Assembly: GCA_033032175.1 (NCBI GenBank)
Contig: CM065325.1
Location: 15,528,930 to 15,592,929 of the forward strand
Direction of reading: 5' to 3'
DNA: 64,000 nucleotides
Source of the DNA: Saturnia japonica
Taxonomy: Eukaryota; Arthropoda; Insecta; Lepidoptera; Saturniidae
Positions within the stretch are counted from its first letter, which is position 1. Every line of letters starts with the position of its first letter. This document shows positions 37,690 through 49,800 of this stretch, in pieces. The position numbers and the translations under genes are program-made. Below the pieces are notes generated by a model. It saw only the letters and a program-made list of their open reading frames with translations. It was not told where the DNA came from and did no database searches.

Positions 37690-37925
37690 TATTAGTGGAA
37701 GACTGTCTCTTAAGTGCAGCTACCGGAACACACCTATTGGTGTTTGGCGATAGGTTTTCAACTTGAGGGTGGTAGCTAGCCAGGCGGGCATTATAAAAAG
37801 CCCTACCATCATGCTATGGCTTCATCACGATGTTTTCCTTCTCTGAAACCTCAGGCTCATTGCAGGGAGTCGAACTCATGTCGATCAACGAGAATGTTCG
37901 TACACGCTACCAGCTAAGCCAACAT
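37690..37925 (-). mobile_element. tRNA-derived SINE, family E (copy E3)
   Basis: The minus-strand head (near 37925) reads TTGGCTTAGCTGG ... GAGTTCGACTCCC. The body matches E1 and E4, including 'ctattggtgtttggcgataggttttcaacttgagggtggtagctagcc' read on the plus strand. Confidence 0.7.
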
Positions 37926-38535
37926 TGCTTCATAATGACAAAAAAAGAAAACCTTGGGTTACTAGGTTGTCCCTTTGTATGTCCACGTATGAAGGTCTTT
38001 TTTCTCTAAAACTTTGAAGGTATAATATCGTATGCTAAAGTATACACACCCACACTGCTGAAAAAATCTAGGTTGATAACATAGAGATACTACCCTTCAT
38101 ACTTAAAAGTCAAACTCACCGGCCAATTATCCAAACTTATAGGCAAGGAACTTCTCGGAGACTTTCCATCAAGATCCTTTGGCACGAGTTATGAAATTAA
38201 TTCAAAAATATCATATTTATTCCAAACTCTTTCTGCAGTTAATCAATTAAAGTTATAATTGTTATCAATTTGATAACGTGTACTATGCGAGCACTTGCAA
38301 AACAAAATTTAGTCACTTAAAACACGCAGCGCACTATCTAAAACGTTGGAGATACATATAATACCACGGAAACCTCAAATAATGAGTTCTACCGCTGTTT
38401 ACTTTGATTTTTATTTAACGAAGCTTAACAAAATGATAACATTTGACTACATTATTGACTAAGAACAGCAGTCACCATTGAGAGATACACACTTATTTCA
38501 ACCACATAACAGCGGCGCTTAAGTACGTCGCTTTA

Positions 38536-39070
38536 TCTATACATATAATACTATAAAGCGGAAAAGCTTTTTGTTTGTTTATTTAAACAAGCTAATCTCT
38601 AGACTATCAGTCGGATTCGAAAAATTATTTTTGTATATGATATTGATTTTTATTAAGTAAGTCGAAAGAGAAGCCCTCCTGAATCGCTTTATCCGCGTGC
38701 ACTGGTGTAATGGTTAGTGATACGTAAATACAATGTTTTACAAAAATGTTGGTCCTTAAATTATCTAAAAAAACTCCCGTGATAGTATATGCCTATATCT
38801 TATACATATGCCACAAAAATATATTTTGCGATTTTTTTTTGTTGAATATTAAAAATTGACATCATGAGTATTATTTATAGGCATGGCATATTAATCCTTA
38901 CGAACAAAAATTATTTAATAATAAAGAAAATTTTATTAAGTTAAATTTATCTTTTTATAGCATGTTATTGGGACACACAGTTTAGTAGATAATGAAAAAT
39001 TAAAATAATTTGTACTTGCGGGAAGAAAAATTACAATAGGCTATACGAGTGCGTCGGTAGTGCGGTGTTA
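38536..39070 (+). mobile_element. Helitron-like element, family F (copy F2), 3' end lost
   Basis: Begins TCTATACATATAATACTATAAAGCGG after A at 38535. The interior matches F1 in opposite orientation ('ccgcgtgcactgg', 'tatatgcctatatcttatacatatg', 'gtacttgcgggaagaa'). Similarity fades near 39070, before the family's terminal 'gcacag.ctgg'. The right edge is approximate. Confidence 0.6.
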
Positions 39071-40384
39071 CTAGGATAAAAACCCAGAGACATTCCAACT
39101 CAGTCCGTAAAAGTACCTAACTATAGGATAAGGTTTAAGGTTGAACTCAGTTAGGATTGTGGTTCTTTTATGGATTAGTCATAAATAGTTCAAAAGATAA
39201 GAATCCATCGACAATTACCATCATTATGATGATTGTAAAACTAACACAGAGGAGTCACTTCCTTGAACTTAAATCGAGTGTAGGTAAAAGGGCTATAGAA
39301 AATTATTAAAAAGAACTAAAACACGAAAATCGGTTAGTGCGATAAATAATCCAGAAGCGTGGGCTCCGTCGAATTACATGGGTAACGAAAAATATCGGTC
39401 GGTGGGTAATTTTGTTCACTGCTCATTTCCTTCTACGTGAGTGAGGCGTGTTCGAAAAGGGAACACACGACGCGTTTTTTTAATTATTAGCAATTGTTTT
39501 TACTGAATTTTTATAAGGGCAATATTTTTACGGCTTGAAATCGTAAGTAACCCAAGTCAAACAATATTATTAAAATAACTTCTCGAACAATAATTCTTCA
39601 AATGAATCACCACTTCTCCTTTTTTAACTGATTTCAAAAAAAGACTGAGGTTACTCAATTCGAATGTATATTTTTTATGGGTTAATATGAGTAACAATAT
39701 TTACGTCAAAACGACTCTACTGTTTTGTACTACGTTTTGTATAAGCTATTCAAATCACTTTAAAGCTTATATATTAGAAACATAGAATTTTTGTTATGCT
39801 ATTCATTTTGACTTACGTGGACTATAGAAATAACGATATGTGTTTCAAGCAATGATATTGTAAGCAATCTTACTTATAATATCATTGGTACCATAATTTA
39901 CTTCAAATGCAAATGCCCTAATACTGTTTTTTCTTTATATAATAGAATTGTATTGTTATCAATATACTTATTGAAATGGAACTTTGGGCAATAATCTTAC
40001 AAATCCATGATACTTTTAAGCATCCAATTATATAACATTCGCCTCAGAGCTATAAACAACAATATCTGTAATCGACATTTTAATGTTCAGAGCTATTGTA
40101 GAGGCATGATAATCGAACCGATTGTCAATTCAATATATTAATATACATGAATAGAAATATAATCTATAAGATAACTCTAGAAATTAACATGTTCAAACAA
40201 AGAATCTCTTGAGCTTTATTAGTATAGATTTAGAATTTATTATACTAAATAAACTTAAGCAAAAAAAAATTGTCGACCTAAGTACATTTATGTACATATA
40301 TGATGTACCTACATATATATTTTTCTAAAATTATAATCTATAAATACAAGGTAAATATTTAATACAGAGACTTCATGTTTAGCG
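39071..40384. other. No gene seen
   Basis: AT-rich except 39350-39480, which is slightly GC-richer. No domain or repeat end recognised. Confidence 0.5.
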
Positions 40385-40672
40385 TTATCGCCACAATCTC
40401 ATGTGATGTTGAGTGACGGTTTAACCCAAGCTGAACTCAGCGTGGGAACGTGCTCTCAAGTGTAGCTGCCGAAACACACCTGAATAGGTGTTTGGCGAAA
40501 GATTTTCAACTTGAGGGTATTAGCTAATCAGGTGGGCACTAGAAAAACCATCATGCTATGTTTTCATCGCGATGTGTTTTTCCCTTTACCTTAAGCTCAG
40601 GCTGGTAAGGATTCGAACTTACGTTGATTGAGACGTTGTCCGCACATGCTACCACTTAGCCATAATTGCTTC
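40385..40672 (-). mobile_element. tRNA-derived SINE, family E (copy E4)
   Basis: The minus strand has A box TGGCTAAGTGG (40652-40662) and B box AGTTCGAATCC (40609-40619). It is the fullest family E copy, extending left through 'catcgcgatg', 'caccaaca' related and 'acatgagattgtggcgataacgc' blocks shared with E1. Confidence 0.75.
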
Positions 40673-41706
40673 ATGCATTCATTATTCAGTAAACATAAAT
40701 TTTTCATGAAGCTTCCTCATTTTTTGAGAACCATATTATTATTATTATTTTTCAACCATAAATTCTTTGTTTTTGAACCGATTTGGATGTTTCTTCTCCT
40801 ATTTGATAGGAAATACCCCAAGGGAAAGTCTTATTTTTATTTCATTTGCCTTGGACTTTTAAATTCGAAGATACGCCACGCAACTTCTTAAAGTAATTGA
40901 AGTCTGTTTTCTTTTTTGGTAAAAATTGTCTTATTAATTTTGTTACCGATGACCACTTATTCGGATTATTCATGTTTTTATTATAGTTTGATATATTTTA
41001 AGTTTACCAACAGCCTGTCAAGATCACACTGCTGAACAAAGCTCTATTTAAAAAAATTGTATGGTTTAATCACCTCAATACACACACAACACATGACTTT
41101 TAGGCTATTTTAATTGCCGAAAAATCTATAGATATTAGTTGTGTTTCCCAGAACATAGTAAGTAGAAAAACTTTGTCAAACATTTGATCGTAGAATATGT
41201 ACAATATATTTTCTTCACTGTCATGTCACAATGTTAATAATCAAAAACAAATTTGTAATTAAAACTATGTCAATTCTGCCGAATCTTCCGACATCAGTAA
41301 TATTATACTATTGTTAATCAATCGGCATGCACGGCCTATTTAATAACATTATGAAATATTCCTAATAATTGAACAAGTTTTAAGTTATTTTTAAATACTC
41401 ATAGATACGCGCTGTTGCTTCTGTATCTAGAAGCTGAGGAAGCATGTCGAAAATTACTTACGATAGAGAAAATACACCCGCGCACGTAAAACGGTTTAAG
41501 GGATGAAATGAGCCTTTCTATATAGAGATAAAAAAATTACTAACGATCGACCATTGGCGGTACGTGAGCCGCGTCCGAATCCGCATTGATTGCGGTTAGC
41601 GCTTTCATTTGTGCAGTTCGCGTTATGTTTCACAATTTTCTTACTCTTTTTTTTTACATCATTCAAACGTAAGAATTGGTGTTGTAAAATCTTTATTTTA
41701 TAGATG
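40673..41706. other. No gene seen
   Basis: Open frame 40628-40891 overlaps the SINE head and has no domain. 41540-41610 is slightly GC-richer but unassigned. Confidence 0.45.
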
Positions 41707-42060
41707 TCTATACAAATAAATAAAATTGAATTGTCTCTTTGCAATGCCAAAATAGTTTTACTTAAAATGTTTATACGGTACTTAAAACAAAAAGTTTTTT
41801 TTTTCTTTTTGTCTGTTTATTTCGGGTAATCCCCGAAACGGTTGAACAGATTTTCAAGGGGCTTTCACTGATAGATAGCTGATATTATAAGGAGTAATTT
41901 CAGCTACTTTTATTTTAGAAAAATAATTAATGTTTCGAGTAAATAAAAATCAATTAAGAAAAACGACGATTTTGGTGCACTTAAATAGCTTACGCAGAAT
42001 ATACCGTAAGCGTTATATCAATTTACTTTATTTGAATTAATTTACGTTATATTACATACA
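41707..42060 (+). mobile_element. Helitron-like element, family A (copy A5), 3' truncated
   Basis: Begins TCTATACAAATAAATAAAAT and continues 'tttcgggtaatccccgaaacggttgaa', 'ttcactgatagatagctgatatta' and 'taaatagcttacgc'. These are the reverse complement of the A2 and A3 interiors. The 'gaagccgcggg' terminus and CTAG are missing, so the 3' half has been lost. Confidence 0.65.
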
Positions 42061-43470
42061 TAATTATTTACGTTCACTAATTATATATCAAAAATTACAA
42101 ATAAATTGATTTAACTTCACTAATTAACCATTAAATATTTTTTAAGGCATTGTTCTACTGTCCTGTCATAATATAATAATTAATAAAATCGTATAGTGTG
42201 TAGCGATACCATAAAGCACGACTTATTCGATCTGGGTCACTAAAATCTTGCTTTGTTTCTGATTCCATATATAGTTAGTATAATGATGTGTAATTATGAA
42301 CTAGCTAACGCCTATGTCTTCTCTCGCCTCGTGGTTCCGTGATCTATGTTTTATGTAACAGTTAGTTTTACCATTTGGTTGTAAACGCGTCCCAGCAAAA
42401 GCTTTTTTGTTAGTAACAGATAGTCAATTTATTACGTGAGTTCAAATTTCCGGAGGGGTCTGCCAAAGTATTATAATATCTCATTTAAAGTGAGGTGAAT
42501 CAATTAAAGCTTCACGTCAACTTTTTAATTTACAAATCATAGATATTTATATATATGTACCTAAGGAACACAGTGACCATTATTTATTTTAAAATTACGG
42601 GCGAGCGACCAATATGTACTTATTATATAGATAACATTTTGTATTATATAATGTATATGAATTAACCCATAGAAATAACTAAGTATATAGTAGTATGAAA
42701 GAAAATATAGAAACTTCAAACACAAGTAATTGCTTAAAACTCACGTCTCCTTACCAAATCTCACCAACTTGAAACGGGTTCCAATTTATTTAAAAAAAAA
42801 AAACACCTTACGTACGGGACTTCCCCTTAGATATATTTTTTACTTGTTACTGTCAACAGATCCTCATCAAACGGAGACCACCGTTATTCTTAAAATGGTT
42901 AATTAATATTATGGTGACCTTAAGTCAGAATGACATTTATAAAAAAGTTACTTCATCGTCTTAGTAGTATTATTATTTTCATTCAGAAGTCCGTATTTCT
43001 ACAGAATTTATTATTATGTCATATTATGTTTACGTATAAATAAAACGTATACGTGACTAGGACCATTATGTTGAAGTAACAAGAAATTTTATCGTGTCGT
43101 GATACGTGATTTTGTAGAGTGACTATGATTGTTGTTAACCTCTGGGACAAAACAAGTTTTTTTTTACAATTTATATATTTTTTTTTAGGTTTTTACTTAT
43201 TATGTCGTCAAAAAGGCGCGGTGATAAAATAATTAGAAATAGTTTCAAAGGCCTTACGGCATTTACTATTTGCATACATGTAATACTTTCAGTCGAATTA
43301 TTAATAACACTATTGGTTGACGGTAAACTTCATGTAGAATAAGTTTATTTACCATATCAAGCGAGTTTTAATATGAGTAGGGCAAATCATTACGCAAATG
43401 TAAGTGATGCCTGGAAGTGATACATGAACTCAATATTTATTCATCTACTAAAAATAACGTGATAACGGAC
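42061..43470. other. No gene seen
   Basis: AT-rich DNA without recognised content. Confidence 0.5.
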
Positions 43471-43690
43471 CGAGTTCCGGGCCAAGTGTTAGGACTAGTG
43501 CTGAGCCACATGGAGGGAGAAGTTCGAGAGTTGTTCGACTGTTGTTTATCGGTCCCTCCTAGGGAATGATGACCGCCCGCCAAACTGCCCGTCTGCTTAT
43601 CGGCCCCTGGTGTCGCTGGATGACACGGGGAAGATGCTCGAGTGCATAGTGGCAGCCAACTACAAAAAAAGTAAGAAAACGAATTCCTAA
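43471..43690 (+). pseudogene. R1-like LINE reverse-transcriptase relic with internal deletion
   Basis: One frame reads VPGQVLGLVL then HMEGEVRELFDCCLS to a stop at about 43568. The next frame, from 43571, reads PSAYRPLVSLDDTGKMLECI then VAANY. Together these match the start of R1-type reverse transcriptases: the LF-x-x-CL helix followed by PSAYRP-x-x-LLD-x-x-GK-x-x-E-x-I. The F-P-x-x-W-K...LL-x-K segment that normally lies between them is missing, and the frame shifts at the deletion. Dead relic. It lies just upstream of the candidate first exon at 43844. Confidence 0.7.
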
Positions 43691-43843
43691 AGACCTACAC
43701 ACCATTTCGGTGGTTCTTTTACACGTGATTATTCTGCCGGCATAATATAGCAGGAAACGACAGTACGCCGCGGAGCATCAGAGTTTAATCTAGCGCACAC
43801 GCTAGGAAATAACGTTTGCACCCCAACCCGCGAGCATTCTCCG

Positions 43844-43889
43844 ATGTGGTGGTTCATTTTCTTCGTCAAGCCTGCTAAATATGCTGCAG
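43844..43889 (+). CDS. Candidate exon 1: start codon and signal peptide
   Basis: ATG at 43844 opens 15 codons, [15 protein letters not shown], plus one base, ending at CAG|GTATAA. The leftover G joins TT of the Ig1 exon to give GTT, so the protein continues as [10 protein letters not shown]. Support: the donor is good, the phase is the one required, a short hydrophobic core is present, and it is about 2 kb upstream in a locally GC-richer stretch. Against: the hydrophobic core is only 7 residues and is followed by lysine, and no transcript is available. The true signal exon could lie elsewhere. Confidence 0.45.
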
Positions 43890-46800
43890 GTATAACATTT
43901 AAAACCTACTGTCAAGTACTAAAATCGTAACACAAACTGCAGTTATTAATAATCGCCTAAAAATATCTAAAATCTTGGTTTACCTACATCGGGGACTTTT
44001 TCGTGTCACTAATTTGTGTTCGAGTGCTTGAAGTTTATTCTCCCTCCATAATTCGAATGCCACGCAATTATACGCTTTATTGTTTTGTTGTTTAGGATTG
44101 TAAGTTATTTCGTATGATATAATATAAAAACATAATCAGTTTTTTATTACCATTTCATTATTATATGAACGTGTATTTTGTATCGCTGTATTGGGTATCG
44201 AATGTATTTTGTTCTATTATTCGATCCTGCTGTATCGATTCTTCCGGGTTTGTGTTATGTATGAATCATTGATAATGATTTATGTATACTGACTATTGTC
44301 CACAGACTTGACCCGGATCGATTTTTTTTTATTACTCCTTTAATACGTATTCTTATATTAATAAAAAATGGTGATGAATGAATAGTTAAGGATGAAAATT
44401 TAAGCCCCAGCTGTACATTTATAAAATTGAAATTTAAATAGTAACAGCATCGACAGATGAAAGGAAGTCATCATGAAGAAACCTGAGAACTTTAGATTTT
44501 TTTAGGTATCACTGTGAACATACACAAAACAAAAAATACGTAATTATGTTTCTTGAAAATTTAATTCGGTCGTGAAATTGCGAGAATATAAAGACAATAC
44601 AAGACTTCGCTTAAAGTATGGTTTATGCAAAGCCAGTGCACTGGCACCAGTCCTACGGACAAGCCATCGCAATCAAGTTAGCCTGGATTTTTCTTGTGGT
44701 TTGCAAACGTTTGACGTAAATAAAAATAATATAGATATTATTAATACATTAGAGAAAGGAATCGTGAAGAAAAAACTATTTTGGACAAGAAAATGGCTAA
44801 GCGATAGATCCATAACTGGAGCACCACAGCGCTTATCCCACAAGCATTCGTGCTTTCTATAAAGGTGTACGGATTTTAAAGTATCTTCTTCGTTAAATTT
44901 TCTCGGCATTTTATCGCGAAAATTCTAAACGAAAATAAACGCAAACGCATCCTACGAGTCGAACATCCACCAGCGATTGGCTCGATGCGTCTATATGTTT
45001 CGACAACGCTGACGCGGGGTTTGAGGAGTATGCGGGCGCTGTCAGCCAGCGCTGGTTTGGCTTGGAAAATTGTTTATACAAGACAAATACCAGGCAATCG
45101 CTGGCTGCCAGTCATAATGGTATCCAGCGATGACTTCATATAAATAAGGCTTAATACTTTTTCCAGCAATAGGACATCTACCATTTCAACTTATGAATAT
45201 AATATACTGTAATAACCAACGCTCCTAACATCATACGAACATGGCATCCGTCATAATGTTACGTTTAGGCGTGTCACGTTCTGGGAAGATTCGATGAATA
45301 TCCTGTAATCAGGCGTGTGATAGGCTATATACACCCGACTGGGTAATCGTGACTTTTCGTGTGTCGCGTTTCGGGATCAGCCTTTGTATAAACAACTGCT
45401 CAGATACTTGCAAGACGACATAACATCGACAAACGGCAACGGTTTTTTATGGGGCAAAGAACATACGGCCTTATGGTAAGCGACTAACGTAGCTTAGAGA
45501 CGCTTGTACTAACCACAGGTATCACTAGCGCATTGCCGATCTTGAAACCCCGTACCCCAAAGAGCTCTGAAAGCTCTACTTACCACCAGAATACAATACT
45601 AAGTTATTTGCCTACAATCTCCTGTATGGTGGATCTATTCCACCAGACATCCTGACCCAAGTAGAAATCTCCAAAGAGTGCTCTTACTCTTTTACGATAA
45701 AATATGATAGGATAACTTGGTTTTGTGCAATTGTTTTTAGATTGTACTCTGCTTGCCATCAGGTACAGCATTGTAACTTAGCCGTATCTTTATAAAAAAT
45801 AAAACGTAATAACAAAAAAACATTATTTATAACATTCAGAATTAGACCAGCAGTTTCAGAGATTAACGTCAACAAACATATTCACAAACTTTAGGTCTTT
45901 ACAAAGTTAATATAAATAAAAACAAAAAAATTCTCTTTCACAGTTCCTACGTCTGATGTCCAAGGAGTGCTAGGCAAGAAGGCGTCGCTGCCTTGCGATA
46001 TTCAGCCTCTACACTCTGATGATAACGTCGTCATGGTGCTCTGGTTTAAGGAGTCGGACGGCGACCAACCCTTGTACAGGTATTTTTTCTATCAATAATA
46101 ACCAATTTAAAAAAATCTTGCCACACTAAAATCTTTGCTAAATTGTTTGGCGTTCATGGATACACTTTTTAGTGTTATAACACATCACCTTTATGTGAGT
46201 GAATCCTTTCAACAGCAGTTATACAAAACTAGAAAAAGAAAGGCCCATTCACAGATAAAAATGAATGAGTATATTCACTATAAATAAATTTAACTTATAA
46301 TTGAAGCAAAGGTTCTTAAAGCATGTTTGGGATGCGGAACTAATCCAGAAAAACTGAAACGTCACTAACAGCAGTTGAAAATGAAACAGAAGTACAAATA
46401 CGTCAGTCAAAGGATTATTAGGAACAACGTCGTAAAGCCCACTTCATTTTTTATATTTTTTTGTATTTCTAAAAATGTCTAAATAACAATAACTGACTGA
46501 ATAACTGCTATAGATACTAAACATACATACATACCATCTGGTTGCGCCGAGTAAACACACCATTATATATTCTAAACTTCTCTTTTATCTATCATATATA
46601 TTTATTCGATTCCTTTTAAATATACCCTACATTCCTTCATATTTCCCCCGCTCTCTTCCCCCGCTCTCATCCCTACCTCAGAAAGTCAGTGAATCTGCCG
46701 CTGTGCTCTAAAGCACCACGCGCGCGAGCCATTAAAACGTGCATATGTACAAGTTGTCTCAACCGCTATCATCAGAACCAGCGTCCAAGAAAACGAGGTA

Positions 46801-49800
46801 CCTTCTCATTTTCCTTTCTTTATCCGCCGCTACACCATCACCCCTGTATCCACGAAGGGTTAGGCAGAGGTGTACTAATGTACACCCACGGTTCAGCTGC
46901 TACTGAGTTTTTTATAGAAAATCCCAATAACACTTTTTTCAACCTGGGAATCGAACCCAGTACCTCGATCATAGCAGTCGCGCTTACGAGCACTAGGCTA
47001 GTGAGACAGTATTTAAAAATGGAGTATATTATTTAAAAATGTGATTATATATACATACAATGCTTACGAATGTACAGTTCTATCAGATATCCCACTACAT
47101 TTTTCTGTATTTATAGTAATCTAAAAGGTTTATTATTTTATGTACATATAATTAAAAGTAATTTTCGTTACCAGCTACGACATTCGGGGCCGGTCAATAA
47201 ATCAGCCCAAGCTGTGGTCTTCGCCGTCTGTCTTCGGTAACCGAGCGTTCTTCCGTGGCAGCGCGACTCCAGCAGTGCTGATGCTAGACAAAGTCATAGG
47301 ATCTGATGCAGGAGTTTACAGATGCCGTGTCGATTTCAGAAATTCACCAACGAGAAACTTGAAAGTCAACTTTACTGTTATAAGTAAGAAAATACTTATT
47401 CTTTTTTTTTATTGTAGCTCGGCTAATTGATGGTATTGTATCCGATGATAGGCACATTACAACCCAAACACAACGACGACCACTGAGAAATGTAAATCCA
47501 TCGGCGGTCCCCACTGTGATGCCGGCCTCCATTAATATCTCTTCACGTTTTACTTGTAGCACCCGATGTCGTAAGAAAGAGGGAAAAAATTGGCCGGGAG
47601 ATCGTTCCACAACTCCACGGTACGACAAAAATAAGACATAGAGAACATTACTCTGCTGCTAAGCTCCTCACAGTCGAAGCGTGTATTATTTAGACCAGAA
47701 CCTATAATTTAACTATCTGACGCAAAAATAATTTATCAAATCGGACTGGGATTTGTTGAGGTTAGCGCCTTCAAAGATAAAAAGTATCCAGATTCATAAC
47801 ATAAGAATAGATAGAAGATAGAGGAAGGGTGAAAGAGTTCCAAATAAAAAGTGTAAAGCTCAATGCTGGCCATAGTTTGGTATCGTGAATAAATAAGTTT
47901 TTTTTTTCAGTACCACCAAGTCGACCGACAATATACGACGCAAAACGAAGAGACAGAACGAAACTGGTGGAACCGTATAACGAGGGGTCGAATGTGTTGT
48001 TGATATGCGAAGTAGAAGGCGGTAAGTCTAAATTTACTTAGTAATAATAATAATAGTAATAATCTATATATTAATAAGTGAAGCAAAAGCTTTATATCCC
48101 TTTTTAAGCGTATTGCGTGCACGGAAGACTGTCAGATTTGGCATGGTTAAAGTTTATATGGAGAAGGAGTGTAGAAAGCTAATATTGATTTATATTATCT
48201 GTTACTAATATATTAAATTCAATAAATTAATACTGCCAATTCTAACCCGAGCAGTGCCATTGAACTTAGACCCCCTCAAAATATTGACATTGTCACTCAA
48301 CGAAAAGTGACAGCAAGTAATATAATATTCATTGTTCAGGTTCATGAATACTGCAAATGTCAAACAGAAAATAGTCTATGATTATAAAGTTACTGGTCGA
48401 ATTTCGAGCATAGTGCGATCGCTAGTAATAGTAATTTATTACTAAGAAAAGTTTACATAAAAATACATTTTAGAAATTAAGGCCACTTAAATACGTTTAG
48501 GGTTTTTATTTCCATGTAAATCATAATAATGAAGAAATTTAAGCAATGAGGGTAAAGTTGTAGCGTTTACTGACACCGCTTCGATCGACGTTAGTTGCCT
48601 GAAGGAAAGATCGTGAAGAAACCATAACATGGTGGTAGGGCATTTTCTAATGCCAGCTACAATCTTCAAGTTGAAAATCTGTTGCCAAGCACCTATAGGC
48701 GTATTATCATAGCTTGCCATAGCATACACTAAGCTTATAGTGTTACCATCTTGGGCCACATAGTTTCTTTACATTAGATAAGTTTTTACCCAAACTCTGA
48801 ATGAAACGTGAAAAAAATAATTGAATGCTGGTATTTAAACTTTTTTATGGCATGAAGTCACAAAGAGGCAGTCCACCTGATATGAAATGGTTCTGCAGGC
48901 TAAAGCTAGAATTAATCATTCTCAAATAGAATTGAGTTCCTCACTGAGACAATTTATAAAGATTGCTTTTCTTAATGACTGAGTTAAAACGACTTATTGT
49001 GTCAGAGCATGTTGCTAATCATGGTAGATGTAACAGTGTTGCTTCCACTGTCGAATACACAGATTCTAACGCTCGTAAATACTATGATCTTAAACTTATC
49101 AATTGCACTTTTTACCTTTTGTTTATTTTTATTGTGGTTCTGTTGGTTAATAAGCAGGTGAATGGATGATTGTGTTTGGATATTTGTTTGTATGGGACGC
49201 GGTTTATTTGAGTAACTTTCTTTCTATATCTTTACTACTTTAACTGGGACTCAAACGTTTCAACTCGTTTCTATATTATAGATATTTATTTTGATGGTAG
49301 CGTACGAAAATAGTATATTTTTGCAGTGACAATCACAGAGTCCTGGGTAGGTAAGTATAATCTCAATGTTAAAATATACTGTTCTCATATACGACAATGA
49401 AAATCAATATCAACATTATAGAATTCAAATAAATAGCTTTTAATTCTCAATTAACAAACAAGACAATAATCATATAAAAAAGTGAAAACCAACCAACATC
49501 CATCAAAACAAATGTCCAAACACAATCATCTTCTCAAGTCTCGAAGACTCTATTAACCCGTCATTCCTAATCAAATTAAGACATGTCCATTAAAGAGCAA
49601 TAGAAAGGCTATCATAATAATCACTGACCATAATAATTACGTGATCCCCGAACGAGGAAACAATAAAACACTCGTGTTGTGTTGTGTATATCAAACATTC
49701 CGACGGGACAATGGATGATGTGATGTACCTAATGAAATGAAATGTGTATTCAATGTAATTGAGATGAATTTGTTTAACAGTTTATTAACGCATTGTAAAG

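Larger units (their letters stand above)
43890..45943 (+). other. Putative intron 1
   Basis: Contains, besides AT-rich DNA, the MADF fragment (44832-44909, minus), the inverted-repeat cluster 44970-45104, and repeats J3 and G2. The acceptor 'ttctctttcacag' ends at 45943. Confidence 0.4.

Noticed and set aside
44572..44862. 96-codon plus-strand open frame
   Set aside because: Opposite strand of the MADF fragment; no domain of its own.
47344..47628. Minus-strand open frame over exon 3 and repeat H2
   Set aside because: Shadow frame over a real exon end and a repeat.
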